A DNA stretch of 64,000 bases from Ferruginibacter sp. (GTDB lineage Bacteria > Bacteroidota > Bacteroidia > Chitinophagales > Chitinophagaceae): NCBI GenBank assembly GCA_019638525.1, contig JAHBTO010000002.1:372001-436000 (forward strand), in the 5' to 3' direction. Positions 53,539 through 62,551 of the stretch are shown here, piece by piece. The notes under the pieces are model-generated. The model was not told the origin of the DNA. It ran no database searches and saw only the letters and a program-made list of their open reading frames with translations. A program made the translations under genes and the position numbers. Numbering within the stretch: position 1 is the first letter of the stretch; each line of letters opens with the position of its first letter.

Positions 53539-55671
53539 TTATGACTTTGGCTGTGCTTCCGGTTTTGGGATAAGCGCTTTACGGCTTAATTTAAATTTGC
53601 CTGTCTTTTGGTCTATATCAAGCAATTTAACTTTCACCTTATCGCCTTCTTTAAAAATGCCATCCATGTTTTCCAGTCGTTTCCAACTTATTTCGCTGAT
53701 ATGTAATAAACCTTCTTTTTTGGGCAAAAACTCTACAAAAGCGCCAAATTCCTTAATGCTTTTTACAGTTCCTTCGTAAGATTCGCCAACTACTGGTACA
53801 GCAACTAAACCATTTATCCAAGCCAATGCTTTTTCAAGCCCGGCTTTTTCTTTAGAGAATATGCTTACTTCGCCCCTGTTATCCACTTCTTCAATATTGA
53901 TGGTAGTACCTGTTTCACGCTGTATTTCCTGTATCACTTTACCACCCGGCCCTATTACAGCACCAATAAATTCCTTATCAATATTAATTTTAACCATACG
54001 TGGTGCATGAGGTTTCACATCTTCTCGTGCATTAGGCATGCAAGTATACATGGCATCTAATATATGCATACGGCCTTTTTTAGCTTGTGCTAATGCCTGT
54101 CGCATTATATCCATACTTAACCCATCTACTTTAATATCCATCTGTACACCGCAAATACCATCACGGGTACCGGTAACTTTAAAGTCCATATCGCCCAGGT
54201 GGTCTTCATCTCCAAGTATATCTGTTAATATAGCAAATTCATCTCCTGATTTTATTAAACCCATTGCAACGCCACTTACATGTTTTGCCAAAGGCACACC
54301 TGCATCCATTAATGCAAGTGAGCCGGCACATACTGTTGCCATAGATGAAGAGCCATTACTTTCTAAAATATCACTTACCACCCTTACGGTATACGGATAA
54401 TCGCTACCGGGCATCATTTGTTTTAATGAACGCATAGCCAGGTTACCATGGCCAACTTCTCGACGGCCTACACCTCTCATCATTTTAATTTCGCCGGTTG
54501 AAAATGGAGGAAAGTTATAATGAAGGATGAATTTTGTAAAGTCGGATTTAAAGGCACTTTCCACAAGCAGTTCATCCAATGGTGTACCCAAAGTAACGGT
54601 AGAAAGCGATTGGGTTTCGCCACGGGTAAACAAAGCACAACCGTGCGGAGTTGGCAATAGGTCGGTTTCCATTTCTAAGGGGCGTACATCTTCGGTACCA
54701 CGGCCATCAAGTCGTTTCCTTTTTGTTAATATCATATTCCGCACAACATCGTATTGCAAATCGCCAAAATACTGGCCAATCAAAGCTTTATCTTCCTCCG
54801 GAAGTTCTTCTCCTAAATGAACTGTTAATTCATCTTTTAAAGCTTTAAATGCATCACTTCTCTCGTGTTTTGATGAAGCTGATTCTGCAATAGCAGTCAT
54901 TTTATCTTTTGCAAATGCAACAATTTTACCATTCAACTCATCATTGCTATATGGTTTTGGATATTCTCTCTTTGCAGTAATACCCACCATATCTCTTAGT
55001 TCTTCTTGTGCTTTTACCTGCAGTTTTATGGCAGCATGTGCGGCTTCAATAGCCTGTATCAAGTCTTCTTCCTGGCATTCTTTACTTTCTCCTTCTACCA
55101 TCATGATATTTTTATCAGTGGCAGCAATAATGAATTCGTAATCGGATTTTTCTAATTGCGAACGGGTTGGGTTAATAATAATTTCACCATTAATACGGGC
55201 TACACGAACTTCGGAAATAATTTCCTGGATTGGAATGTCTGACACGGCTAAAGCGGCCGATGCGGCAAGGCAAGCCAGTGAATCGGGCATTACTTCATCA
55301 TCTGATGAAATTAGTGATACCAACACCTGCACTTCGCACAAATAATCTTCGGGAAATAAAGGCCTCAATGCCCTGTCAATTAGCCTCGAAGTAAGTATTT
55401 CATAATCGTTTAAACGGCCTTCTCTTTTAAAGAACGAGCCTGGGATACGGCCAGCAGAGCTGAATTTTTCCTGGTAATCTACCGATAAGGGGAAGAAACC
55501 CTGTCCGGGTTTTGGTTCTTTGTTAGCAACTGCTGTTGCCAGTATGATACAATTGCCCTGGCGAACAGTTACGGCGCCATCTGCCTGGCGGGCTAATTTA
55601 CCGGTTTCGATGGTAACCATACGTCCACCACCTATATCAAATGTTTTTGATTTTGGATTTAATATCGACAT
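53539..55671 (-). CDS. pnp: Polyribonucleotide nucleotidyltransferase (PNPase)
   Basis: A 710-residue 3'-5' phosphorolytic exoribonuclease. Two RNase PH domains are present (first with RQGNCIILATAVANKEP and SFFKREGRLNDYEILTSRLIDRALRPLFP; second with RLDGRGTEDVRPLEME and FPPFSTGEIKMMRGVGRREVGHGNLA), separated by the helical linker. A KH domain (IGAVIGPGGKVIQEIQRETG) and an S1 domain (GESYEGTVKSIKEFGAFVEFLPKKEGLLHISEI) follow. Order and length are standard. It lies downstream of rpsO, as in many bacteria, but a strong terminator separates them. Confidence 0.98.
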   Translation of the reverse strand: MSILNPKSKTFDIGGGRMVTIETGKLARQADGAVTVRQGNCIILATAVANKEPKPGQGFFPLSVDYQEKFSSAGRIPGSFFKREGRLNDYEILTSRLIDRALRPLFPEDYLCEVQVLVSLISSDDEVMPDSLACLAASAALAVSDIPIQEIISEVRVARINGEIIINPTRSQLEKSDYEFIIAATDKNIMMVEGESKECQEEDLIQAIEAAHAAIKLQVKAQEELRDMVGITAKREYPKPYSNDELNGKIVAFAKDKMTAIAESASSKHERSDAFKALKDELTVHLGEELPEEDKALIGQYFGDLQYDVVRNMILTKRKRLDGRGTEDVRPLEMETDLLPTPHGCALFTRGETQSLSTVTLGTPLDELLVESAFKSDFTKFILHYNFPPFSTGEIKMMRGVGRREVGHGNLAMRSLKQMMPGSDYPYTVRVVSDILESNGSSSMATVCAGSLALMDAGVPLAKHVSGVAMGLIKSGDEFAILTDILGDEDHLGDMDFKVTGTRDGICGVQMDIKVDGLSMDIMRQALAQAKKGRMHILDAMYTCMPNAREDVKPHAPRMVKINIDKEFIGAVIGPGGKVIQEIQRETGTTINIEEVDNRGEVSIFSKEKAGLEKALAWINGLVAVPVVGESYEGTVKSIKEFGAFVEFLPKKEGLLHISEISWKRLENMDGIFKEGDKVKVKLLDIDQKTGKFKLSRKALIPKPEAQPKS

Positions 55672-55742
55672 TTTTTAATGATTTGAGAATAACACCTGCA
55701 GGTTTGTACAAAGCTATCCTGGTGAATAAATACAGTAAAACG

Positions 55743-55779
55743 AATAATTCCCAACTTATATTTTTAGTTGGGAATTATT
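55743..55779 (-). terminator. Intrinsic terminator of rpsO
   Basis: AATAATTCCCAACT (55743-55756) and AGTTGGGAATTATT (55766-55779) form a perfect 14-base-pair stem with a nine-base loop, 21 bases after the rpsO stop. The T run on the minus strand (TTCGTTTT) is imperfect. Confidence 0.75.
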
Positions 55780-55799
55780 TATTACATAGTTAAGAATGT

Positions 55800-56072
55800 T
55801 TATTTACGTAAACCTAATTTCTCAATTAAAGCCCTGTAACCGTTTAGGTCGTGCTTGCTGAGGTAAGATAGCAGGCGCTTACGCTGGCCTACCATCATCA
55901 TTAAGCCTCTTTGTGAAGAGAAATCTTTTTTGTTGTCTTTCAGGTGTTCCGAAATGTGATTGATACGCTCGGTCAAAAGAGCGATTTGGCCTTCAATTGA
56001 TCCGGTATTGGTAGCTTTTGCTCCAAATTTGGTAAAAATGTCAGCTTTTTTTTCGATTGTTAAATAAGGCAT
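55800..56072 (-). CDS. rpsO: 30S ribosomal protein S15
   Basis: A 90-residue primary 16S rRNA-binding protein of the small subunit. The start is set at 56072 ([17 protein letters not shown]), the conserved start; the open frame extends 42 codons further upstream but that part is unconserved and overlaps the promoter box. Motifs are [50 protein letters not shown]15 often represses its own mRNA; the leader holds a short ATAAC-AAAGAC-GTTAT hairpin near the start that could serve this, which is speculative. Confidence 0.97.
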   Translation of the reverse strand: MPYLTIEKKADIFTKFGAKATNTGSIEGQIALLTERINHISEHLKDNKKDFSSQRGLMMMVGQRKRLLSYLSKHDLNGYRALIEKLGLRK

Positions 56073-56121
56073 CTTTGTTTTTTTAATAACGTCTTTGTTA
56101 TGTTTCTTTTTAAATTGCTGG

Positions 56122-56129
56122 CAAAAGTA
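56122..56129 (-). promoter_or_regulatory. rpsO promoter -7 box TACTTTTG
   Basis: An exact TAnnTTTG match on the minus strand 49 bases upstream of the rpsO ATG, which also supports the shorter S15 start. Confidence 0.5.
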
Positions 56130-56254
56130 CGTAGAAATATTGATTTTATAGCGGCTTATTAAGTATTTTTTTACAATATTGCCCATCTGCCAAAGCAAAA
56201 CTGTAATATTTCTATGTAACTGCTAATTCATTAAAAACCAGTAACTAAAAGCCT

Positions 56255-57346
56255 TTGAAAAGGATTGTATTTACAGTTACCAACGATTTAAATTACGATC
56301 AGCGAATGATACGTATATGCACCTCGTTAACAAATGCAGGTTACTTCGTACTGTTGATTGGCAAAAGAAACCGCAATTCTTTACCTCTAATAACAAAAAA
56401 TTACAGACAAAAACGGCTATTCACTTTTTTTAAGTCGGGTTTTGGCTTTTATGCTGAATATAATACCAGGCTATTCTTTGCTCTTTTGTTTACAAAATCT
56501 GATATGCTTTGTTGCATTGATCTTGATACGATACTGCCCGTTTGGTTGGTTAGTAAGATAAAAGGCACAAAAAGGCTGTATGATGCTCACGAGTTTTTTA
56601 GCCAGCAAAAAGAAATTATCAGCAGGCCGTTTGTACATGCATTTTGGGCAAAGTTGGAAAAATTGCTGGTACCAAAATTTAAACATGGGTACGCAGTAAG
56701 CCAAAGTATAGTTTTGGAATTTAAAACAAGGTATGGCGTGCAGTATGAAGTGATAAGGAATATGCCGTTACTTAAAGAATTGCCAATTGAAGAAACAATA
56801 AAAGAAAAAATCATTTTGTACCAGGGGGCTGTTAATGAAGCCCGGGGGCTTGAATTTCTTGTTCCTGCCATGAAAAATATTGATGCTGTATTGCATATTT
56901 ATGGCGATGGTAATTATTTACAGCAAACTAAAAAAATAATTAAAGCAAACAATCTACAAAACAAAGTGTTTTTAAAAGGGAAAATGTTGCCACATGAATT
57001 GGATGCCATAACAAGGCAGGCAATTATTGCTGTAAATCTTGTAGAAAACAAAGGGCTTAACCAATATTATTCGCTGGCTAATAAGTTTTTTGATTATATA
57101 CAAAACGGGATACCGCAGGTGAGTATGGATTTTCCTGAATACAAAAAAATTAATGATGAATATGAAGTGGCTGTTTTAATTGCAAACCTTAACCCTGAAA
57201 CTATTTCTGCAGCAATAAACAAACTGCTGCATGATGAAGCACTTTATCAGCGGCTGGCAAAAAACTGCTTACAGGCAAGGCAGGTTTTTAACTGGCAGGA
57301 AGAAGAAAAGAAACTGCTCAATTTTTATAATGCAATTTTAGTTTGA
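56255..57346 (+). CDS. GT4-like glycosyltransferase
   Basis: A 363-residue cytoplasmic glycosyltransferase of GT-B fold. The start is TTG (KRIVFTVTNDLNYDQRMIRICTSL); no ATG is available before the first strand. The acceptor half includes DLDTILPVWLVSKIKGTKRLYDAHEFF, and the donor half begins KIILYQGAVNEARGLEFLVPAMKN with the nucleotide-sugar loop AVNLVENKGLNQYYSLANKFFDYIQNGIPQVS. It probably transfers a sugar to a lipopolysaccharide or surface glycan. It overlaps the next glycosyltransferase gene by four bases (TTGA), so the two form a translation-coupled pair. Confidence 0.88.
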   Translation: MKRIVFTVTNDLNYDQRMIRICTSLTNAGYFVLLIGKRNRNSLPLITKNYRQKRLFTFFKSGFGFYAEYNTRLFFALLFTKSDMLCCIDLDTILPVWLVSKIKGTKRLYDAHEFFSQQKEIISRPFVHAFWAKLEKLLVPKFKHGYAVSQSIVLEFKTRYGVQYEVIRNMPLLKELPIEETIKEKIILYQGAVNEARGLEFLVPAMKNIDAVLHIYGDGNYLQQTKKIIKANNLQNKVFLKGKMLPHELDAITRQAIIAVNLVENKGLNQYYSLANKFFDYIQNGIPQVSMDFPEYKKINDEYEVAVLIANLNPETISAAINKLLHDEALYQRLAKNCLQARQVFNWQEEEKKLLNFYNAILV

Positions 57347-58467
57347 CAGGTAAACATCTACATATTGTTACGCATGAAGTTCCCTGGCCGGCCGATTACG
57401 GCGGTGTTATAGATTTATTTTATAAAATAAAAACTTTGCATAAGCTAGGCATTAACATTCATTTGCACTGTTTTTCAAAAGACATGCAAACACAACCATC
57501 CCTGCAACAATACTGCAGCAGTATCCATTACTATAAAAGAAAAAACAATATCGGCAGTTTTTCTTTCAGCATACCATACATTGTTAACAGCCGGGCCAGT
57601 AAAGAACTTGTTGTAAACCTGCAAAAAAACAATTATCCTGTTTTACTGGAAGGTATTCATTGCTGCCATGTGTTACACAGCGGCGCTCTCGGCAACAGGA
57701 AAGTGGTAGTAAGATTACATAATGTAGAGCATGAATATTACAGGCAACTTGCCCACCATGAAAAAAATATCTTTAAAAAATTTTACTTCGCCCATGAAAG
57801 TAAATTGTTGAAAAAATTTGAACAGGCCATTGCCAGCAAGGCAACATTTATTGCAGTAAGCAAGGCCGATGCAGATGTTTATAAACAAAGTTTTAATGCT
57901 AACGATATACATTTCCTGCCGGTGTTTTCGCCCTACACATTGGCAGTAGGCAAAGAAGGCAAAGGTTGTTTTTGTCTTTATCATGGCAACCTGGCCATTA
58001 ATGAAAACGAAGAAGCGGCTACCTGGCTTTTGCAAAATGTATTTAATAATATAGAAACGCCTTTTGTGATTGCCGGTAAAAAACCTACAGCCAGGTTACA
58101 AAAACTTGTTGGCAAATACCCCAACGCTTGTATGGTGGCAAATCCCACCAATAAAGAGATGCAGGATATGATATGCAAAGCTCATGTGCATGTATTGCCA
58201 TCTTTAAACAAAACGGGGGTTAAATTAAAATTGCTGAATGCATTGTTTAATGGAAGGCATTGCCTGGGAAATAAAGCCGCTGTTAATGGGTCGGGAGTAG
58301 AAAAATATTGTCATATAGCTGAAGACGCTTCATCATTTAAACAAAAAATAAAAGAATTGTACCAGCAACCTTTTACGCAGCAAGAGATTGAGCAGCGGCA
58401 GGGTTTATTACAAACACAATTCAATAACGAAGTAAATGCAAATAAACTTATGACATTTCTATGGTAG
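57343..58467 (+). CDS. GT-B glycosyltransferase, second of a pair
   Basis: A 374-residue glycosyltransferase. The start is TTG, overlapping the preceding stop as TTGA. The N-terminus KHLHIVTHEVPWPADYGGVIDLFYKIKTL has the glycine-rich acceptor loop of GT-B enzymes. VRLHNVEHEYYRQLA is typical of Bacteroidota family members. The donor half includes HGNLAINENEEAATWLLQNV and HVHVLPSLNKTGVKLKLLNALFNGRHCL with the KxxNAL region. The sugar and acceptor are unknown. Its last 20 bases overlap the end of the convergent ftsE gene. Confidence 0.85.
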   Translation: MTGKHLHIVTHEVPWPADYGGVIDLFYKIKTLHKLGINIHLHCFSKDMQTQPSLQQYCSSIHYYKRKNNIGSFSFSIPYIVNSRASKELVVNLQKNNYPVLLEGIHCCHVLHSGALGNRKVVVRLHNVEHEYYRQLAHHEKNIFKKFYFAHESKLLKKFEQAIASKATFIAVSKADADVYKQSFNANDIHFLPVFSPYTLAVGKEGKGCFCLYHGNLAINENEEAATWLLQNVFNNIETPFVIAGKKPTARLQKLVGKYPNACMVANPTNKEMQDMICKAHVHVLPSLNKTGVKLKLLNALFNGRHCLGNKAAVNGSGVEKYCHIAEDASSFKQKIKELYQQPFTQQEIEQRQGLLQTQFNNEVNANKLMTFLW

Positions 58468-59137
58468 CATTATCCCACACTTTACCCATTTCTGTTTTTA
58501 TAGTACGTGCCGGAAATTTTTTTATCACCTGGTAATCATGCGTTGCCATAATGATGGTGGTGTTGTAGTCTTTTGATATATGAAACAACAACTGCATAAT
58601 CTCATCAGTAGTTTCGGGATCGAGGTTACCGGTAGGTTCATCGGCCAATATAAGTTTGGGAGAATTAAGTAAAGCCCTTGCCACATCTACACGCTGTTGT
58701 TCGCCGCCACTCAATTCAAAAGGCATTTTAAATCCTTTAGTTTTTAATCCAACTTTTTCAAGCACATCAGCAATTTTCTCATCCATCAGTTTCTCATCTT
58801 TCCAGCCGGTGGCTTTTAAAACAAATTTCATATTATCATTTACATTCCGGTCGGTAAGCAATTGAAAATCCTGGAAAACAACACCAAGGTTACGGCGTAA
58901 AAAAGGAACCGTTTTCCATGTAAGTGTTTTCAAATCGTGGCCAACCACCCAACCCTCGCCTTCTTTTAATTGTAAATCGCCATACAAGGTTTTAAGCAAG
59001 CTGCTTTTTCCTGTACCGGTTTTACCTACCAGGTACACAAATTCGCCTTTATCAACACTAACATTTACATCACTTAAAATAAGTGTATTGCTTTGGTAAA
59101 TATTTACATTCTTTAATTCTACTATTGATTGAGCCAT
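58448..59137 (-). CDS. ftsE: Cell division ABC transporter ATP-binding protein FtsE
   Basis: A 229-residue ABC ATPase. Walker A is [11 protein letters not shown] (about residues 37-47), the Q-loop region [21 protein letters not shown] is typical of FtsE, the signature is [16 protein letters not shown], Walker B is [13 protein letters not shown] and the H-loop is IIMATHD. With FtsX it forms the complex that controls peptidoglycan hydrolases at the division site. ftsX is not adjacent, as is common in Bacteroidota. Its 3' end overlaps the convergent glycosyltransferase gene by 20 bases. Confidence 0.9.
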   Translation of the reverse strand: MAQSIVELKNVNIYQSNTLILSDVNVSVDKGEFVYLVGKTGTGKSSLLKTLYGDLQLKEGEGWVVGHDLKTLTWKTVPFLRRNLGVVFQDFQLLTDRNVNDNMKFVLKATGWKDEKLMDEKIADVLEKVGLKTKGFKMPFELSGGEQQRVDVARALLNSPKLILADEPTGNLDPETTDEIMQLLFHISKDYNTTIIMATHDYQVIKKFPARTIKTEMGKVWDNATIEMS

Positions 59138-59325
59138 ATTTTTTGCTGTTTACCTTATTTCATTATAGATAAAGGTATGTTTCATATTTTTTTAAAAACT
59201 ATAACCTGTTACTTTCCTAACTAATATCAATGGTTGCAAATTTAGGTTTTACACATGCAGTATTAAAAATTAATTTCTTCACCATATGTTAAAAAAACAA
59301 AAAGTTGCATATTCTTTTTAAAAAA

Positions 59326-59341
59326 AACTAAAAAAATAGTT
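59326..59341. promoter_or_regulatory. Putative BlaI operator 1: AACTA-N6-TAGTT
   Basis: AACTAAAAAAATAGTT has perfect inverted half-sites AACTA and TAGTT around six A. It lies 55 bases upstream of the BlaI-family gene. Together with site 2 it forms a tandem pair with the same half-sites and spacer length. Confidence 0.55.
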
Positions 59342-59345
59342 GCAT

Positions 59346-59361
59346 AACTAAATTTTTAGTT
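59346..59361. promoter_or_regulatory. Putative BlaI operator 2: AACTA-N6-TAGTT, with -7-like box
   Basis: AACTAAATTTTTAGTT is a perfect 7+2+7 inverted repeat with the same AACTA/TAGTT ends as site 1, centred exactly 20 bases from it. The -7-like TAGTTTTA (59357-59364, last base off consensus) overlaps its right half, so a bound repressor would block the promoter. Confidence 0.6.
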
Positions 59362-59396
59362 TTATGTTTATGTTATCAAATTAAATTGTTACAAAA

Positions 59397-59753
59397 ATGA
59401 AAGTACTAACAAAGGCCGAAGAACAGATTATGCAAGTAATATGGAAATTAGAAAAAGCATTTCTTAGAGAGATTATTGATGAATTACCTGCACCAAAGCC
59501 GCACAACAACACAGTGGCAACCATCATAAAAATTTTGGTTGATAAGGAATTTGTAGGAATTACTGTTTTTGGAAGAACACACCAATATTATCCTTTAGTA
59601 AGCAAAGAAGCGTATAGCAAATCAACAATGAAGAGTTTTGTGAAAGGATATTTTGAAGGCTCGTTCAGTAATGCGGTTTCTTTTATGGTAAAAGAAAAAA
59701 ACCTGAGTATTGATGATCTTGAAACATTGCTGAAGGAATTGAAGAAAAAATAA
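59397..59753 (+). CDS. BlaI/MecI/CopY-family transcriptional repressor
   Basis: A 118-residue winged-helix repressor. The DNA-binding domain is KVLTKAEEQIMQVIWKLEKAFLREIIDELP, with recognition helix HNNTVATIIKILVDKEFV and wing FGRTHQYYPLVSKEAYSKSTMKSFV. The C-terminal helix (YFEGSFSNAVSFMVKEKNLSIDDLETLLKELKKK) is the dimerisation part, where BlaI proteins are cleaved. BlaI-type repressors are inactivated by an M56 membrane protease, which is exactly what the next gene encodes. Two matching palindromes upstream suggest it represses its own operon. Confidence 0.93.
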   Translation: MKVLTKAEEQIMQVIWKLEKAFLREIIDELPAPKPHNNTVATIIKILVDKEFVGITVFGRTHQYYPLVSKEAYSKSTMKSFVKGYFEGSFSNAVSFMVKEKNLSIDDLETLLKELKKK

Positions 59754-59770
59754 ATTCTTTTTTTCGTTGG

Positions 59771-59786
59771 CCTGCAAACGAGCAGG
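59771..59786 (+). other. Hairpin between the BlaI and M56 genes
   Basis: CCTGC-AAACGA-GCAGG lies 18 bases after the BlaI stop, with no T run. It could tune expression of the second gene or protect mRNA ends. Confidence 0.35.
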
Positions 59787-59816
59787 TAAATAAATAAACT
59801 ATTTAAACTTATATAA

Positions 59817-62489
59817 ATGCTTCCATTTTATTGGTACCTGTTAAAAGTAATCCTTTGCTCAGGCATATTACTCGGTTATTACTGGCTTTTTTTACGAAAC
59901 AAGCTTTTTCACCGTTACAACAGGTTTTACCTGCTAATGGCAATAGGTTTATCGATGCTGTTGCCGCTGATAAAAATAAATTTCTGGCAACAGGATTCGC
60001 AAACCAACGGAGCCATACGTGTTTTACAAGCCGTATCCGACGGTGACGCATACATGAATACAGTGGTACTGTCATCTCAAAAAAACAACTGGAATTTACA
60101 AACTCTTTACCCATTGTTGTATTGGTTGGTTTCGCTGGTTTTTGTACTGTTGCTGTTACGCACCTTGTACATCATACGCAAACTGTTGAAACAATATCCT
60201 GCAAAAAAGATTGAAGAAATAAATTTTATAAACACCGACGACGACAGCACACCATTTTCTTTTTTCAAATTTATTTTTTGGAACAATAGCATTGATGTTG
60301 ATTCTACCACCGGGCGGCAGATATTTAAACACGAAGTAGCACATATTCAGGAAAAGCATAGCTACGATAAACTCTTTTTAAACATCTGCCTCATCTTTTT
60401 CTGGTGCAATCCTTTCTTTTGGATTTACCGAAAAGAGCTGAACATGATACATGAATTCATCGCCGACAAAAAAGCCGTAGAAGATAACGATACAGCGGCT
60501 TTTGCAGCAATGATACTGCAATCGGCCTACCCACGCCACCGGTTTGAACTGACCAATAATTTCTTTTACTCACCCATAAAACGAAGGCTACACATGCTAA
60601 CAAAAATCGACAACCCACGTATTAGTTATTTTGTAAGGCTGATGGTTTTGCCGCTTGGCATAATTGTTTTTGCAGCATTTACATTTAAAGCAAAAACAAA
60701 TAACTCAATTTATCATGGCAAAAAAATTACCGTAGTAATTGATGCAGGCCATGGTGGCGATGATGCAGGTGCAAAGAGCCCTGATGGTACACTTGAGAAA
60801 GATTTAAACCTTGCCATTGCAAAAAAAGTAAAGGAGTTGAATGAAAACAAAGATATTAACATCATCCTTACAAGGGAAACAGATATTTTATTAACACCAC
60901 AACAAAGAGTAGAATTTGCAAAAAGTAAAAATGCCGATCTGTTTATTTCATTTCATGTAGATGGCGAGCCATTATCACAAAAACCAATGCAATCAGGGAT
61001 GGTTTTTTATGTTTCAAAAAATCAATATGCCAACTCAAATCAAAGCAAAATACTGGCATCGGCTATCTACAATGAATTCAATAATAATTATGGCTTAAAG
61101 ATAAACGGCGGGATAACACAGCGCCAATACGGTATTTGGGTAATACAGGCAAACACCTGCCCGGCCGTACTTATTGAAACCGGTTTTATAACCAACAGGC
61201 AGGATGCTGCTTATTTAAACAGCCATGCAGCAAAAGAAACCATTGCTAAAAATGTGCTTGCAGGCATTGAAAAATATGCAAGTTCATTAACGAAAGAAAA
61301 TAATTTACAAAAAAATATTACCATCACCGATACGGTGCCATCTGCCACCATTTATAATGTAAAATATACTGATTCGGCATATTTTGCTAATGCTGATTTT
61401 AAAAACAAGGCATTGGTAATTATAGATTCGAAAGAGATAGGAAATGTGGGGTATAAATATGTGGAAACAAGCAATGAAAAGTATAATACTGTAACCATTT
61501 ATAAACCTGCTGAAGCAAAAAAAAGATATGGTATCAAAGGAAAATATGGTGCTATTAAAATTACACAGCGTGAATCGACCATTATTTCAGGAGAATCAAT
61601 GACGTTTGATGATAAAACAAAGAATGTAATAGTAACAGGAGATAATATAAAACTGAATGGTGATTTTTCGGACTACCTGATATTTGTAGAAGGAAAACGG
61701 GTTACAGCAGAAGATCTAAACAAAATTGCACCAAATAGCATCAGATCTATTAATGTTACAAAAAGCGAAGACCAAGCTGATAATTCAGATATAAACGGGA
61801 AAAAATCTATTATTTATATTTCTTTAAAATCAAAAAAAGAAGATAGTAACAATAAATTTTCAAATGTATCGGCAAATGATGTACAGGTAAAAAGTGTAGT
61901 TGTTGAAGAAAGAAAAGATGTGCCGCAGGATCTGCATTCGTTAAAACAGCCTGCACTTAATGAAATAACTATTGAAGGCAGGCAAATTACCGACAAGCAA
62001 ATAACAGTAAATAATAAATTAGCAGTTATAGAAGAGCGTAAGCAACAACAGCAGTTAACATCAAAAACCGTGCAGGACAAAAAATTAACCGAACAGGAAA
62101 TAGCCTTGTTAAATCAAAAAAAATTGCAGTTACAACAAGAAATTGAATCAAAAGATGATAATAAAATTTTTATAAAAACAGAAACCACTCCGGAGTTTAT
62201 AGGCGGGCAACAAGGCTGGCTTGATTTTCTAAAGAAAAATCTAAAAGCTTACATCCCGGTTAATAATGGCGCTAAAGCTGGCAAATACACTGTTCTTGTA
62301 AAGTTCATTATTCATACCGATGGAAGTATAAGCGATATAAAATGTGTTAATGACCCGGGATTTGGCACATGCGAAGAAGTTAAAAGAATTATTGCACTTT
62401 CGTCAATGAAATGGACGCCGGCTATACAAAATGGAAGAAAAGTAAATGCTTACCACAGGCAACCGGTAACATTTGTAGTAGAAGAGTAA
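59817..62489 (+). CDS. M56 (BlaR1-type) membrane protease fused to N-acetylmuramoyl-L-alanine amidase and TonB C-terminal domain
   Basis: An 890-residue fusion. Hydrophobic segments lie at about 4-26, 36-54, 97-120, 185-203 and 272-290. The M56 zinc site is HEVAH (172-176) with EFIAD (213-217) as third-ligand region. After the last membrane segment comes a complete amidase_3 domain (about 303-487): His312 in VVIDAGHGG, Glu327 in GTLEKDLN, His380 in FISFHVD and catalytic Glu454 in LIETGFITN. Residues about 500-700 carry plug-like segments (RYGIKGKYGAIKI). A Gln/Lys-rich linker leads to a TonB C-terminal domain (about 800-890). It is partner of the BlaI repressor 63 bases upstream. Confidence 0.92.
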   Translation: MLPFYWYLLKVILCSGILLGYYWLFLRNKLFHRYNRFYLLMAIGLSMLLPLIKINFWQQDSQTNGAIRVLQAVSDGDAYMNTVVLSSQKNNWNLQTLYPLLYWLVSLVFVLLLLRTLYIIRKLLKQYPAKKIEEINFINTDDDSTPFSFFKFIFWNNSIDVDSTTGRQIFKHEVAHIQEKHSYDKLFLNICLIFFWCNPFFWIYRKELNMIHEFIADKKAVEDNDTAAFAAMILQSAYPRHRFELTNNFFYSPIKRRLHMLTKIDNPRISYFVRLMVLPLGIIVFAAFTFKAKTNNSIYHGKKITVVIDAGHGGDDAGAKSPDGTLEKDLNLAIAKKVKELNENKDINIILTRETDILLTPQQRVEFAKSKNADLFISFHVDGEPLSQKPMQSGMVFYVSKNQYANSNQSKILASAIYNEFNNNYGLKINGGITQRQYGIWVIQANTCPAVLIETGFITNRQDAAYLNSHAAKETIAKNVLAGIEKYASSLTKENNLQKNITITDTVPSATIYNVKYTDSAYFANADFKNKALVIIDSKEIGNVGYKYVETSNEKYNTVTIYKPAEAKKRYGIKGKYGAIKITQRESTIISGESMTFDDKTKNVIVTGDNIKLNGDFSDYLIFVEGKRVTAEDLNKIAPNSIRSINVTKSEDQADNSDINGKKSIIYISLKSKKEDSNNKFSNVSANDVQVKSVVVEERKDVPQDLHSLKQPALNEITIEGRQITDKQITVNNKLAVIEERKQQQQLTSKTVQDKKLTEQEIALLNQKKLQLQQEIESKDDNKIFIKTETTPEFIGGQQGWLDFLKKNLKAYIPVNNGAKAGKYTVLVKFIIHTDGSISDIKCVNDPGFGTCEEVKRIIALSSMKWTPAIQNGRKVNAYHRQPVTFVVEE

Positions 62490-62503
62490 TTGATTTTTTT
62501 TAA

Positions 62504-62539
62504 AAAAAGCTCCCGTTTTATTATACACGGGAGCTTTTT
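62504..62539. terminator. Bidirectional terminator between the M56 fusion and purM
   Basis: AAAAAGCTCCCGT-N10-ACGGGAGCTTTTT is a perfect 13-base-pair stem with A and T flanks, lying between two convergent genes. Confidence 0.88.
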
Positions 62540-62551
62540 AATTGTGCAGTT

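Noticed and set aside
56073..56198. 42-codon N-terminal extension of S15
   Set aside because: Not conserved in S15, and it overlaps an exact promoter box at 56122-56129.
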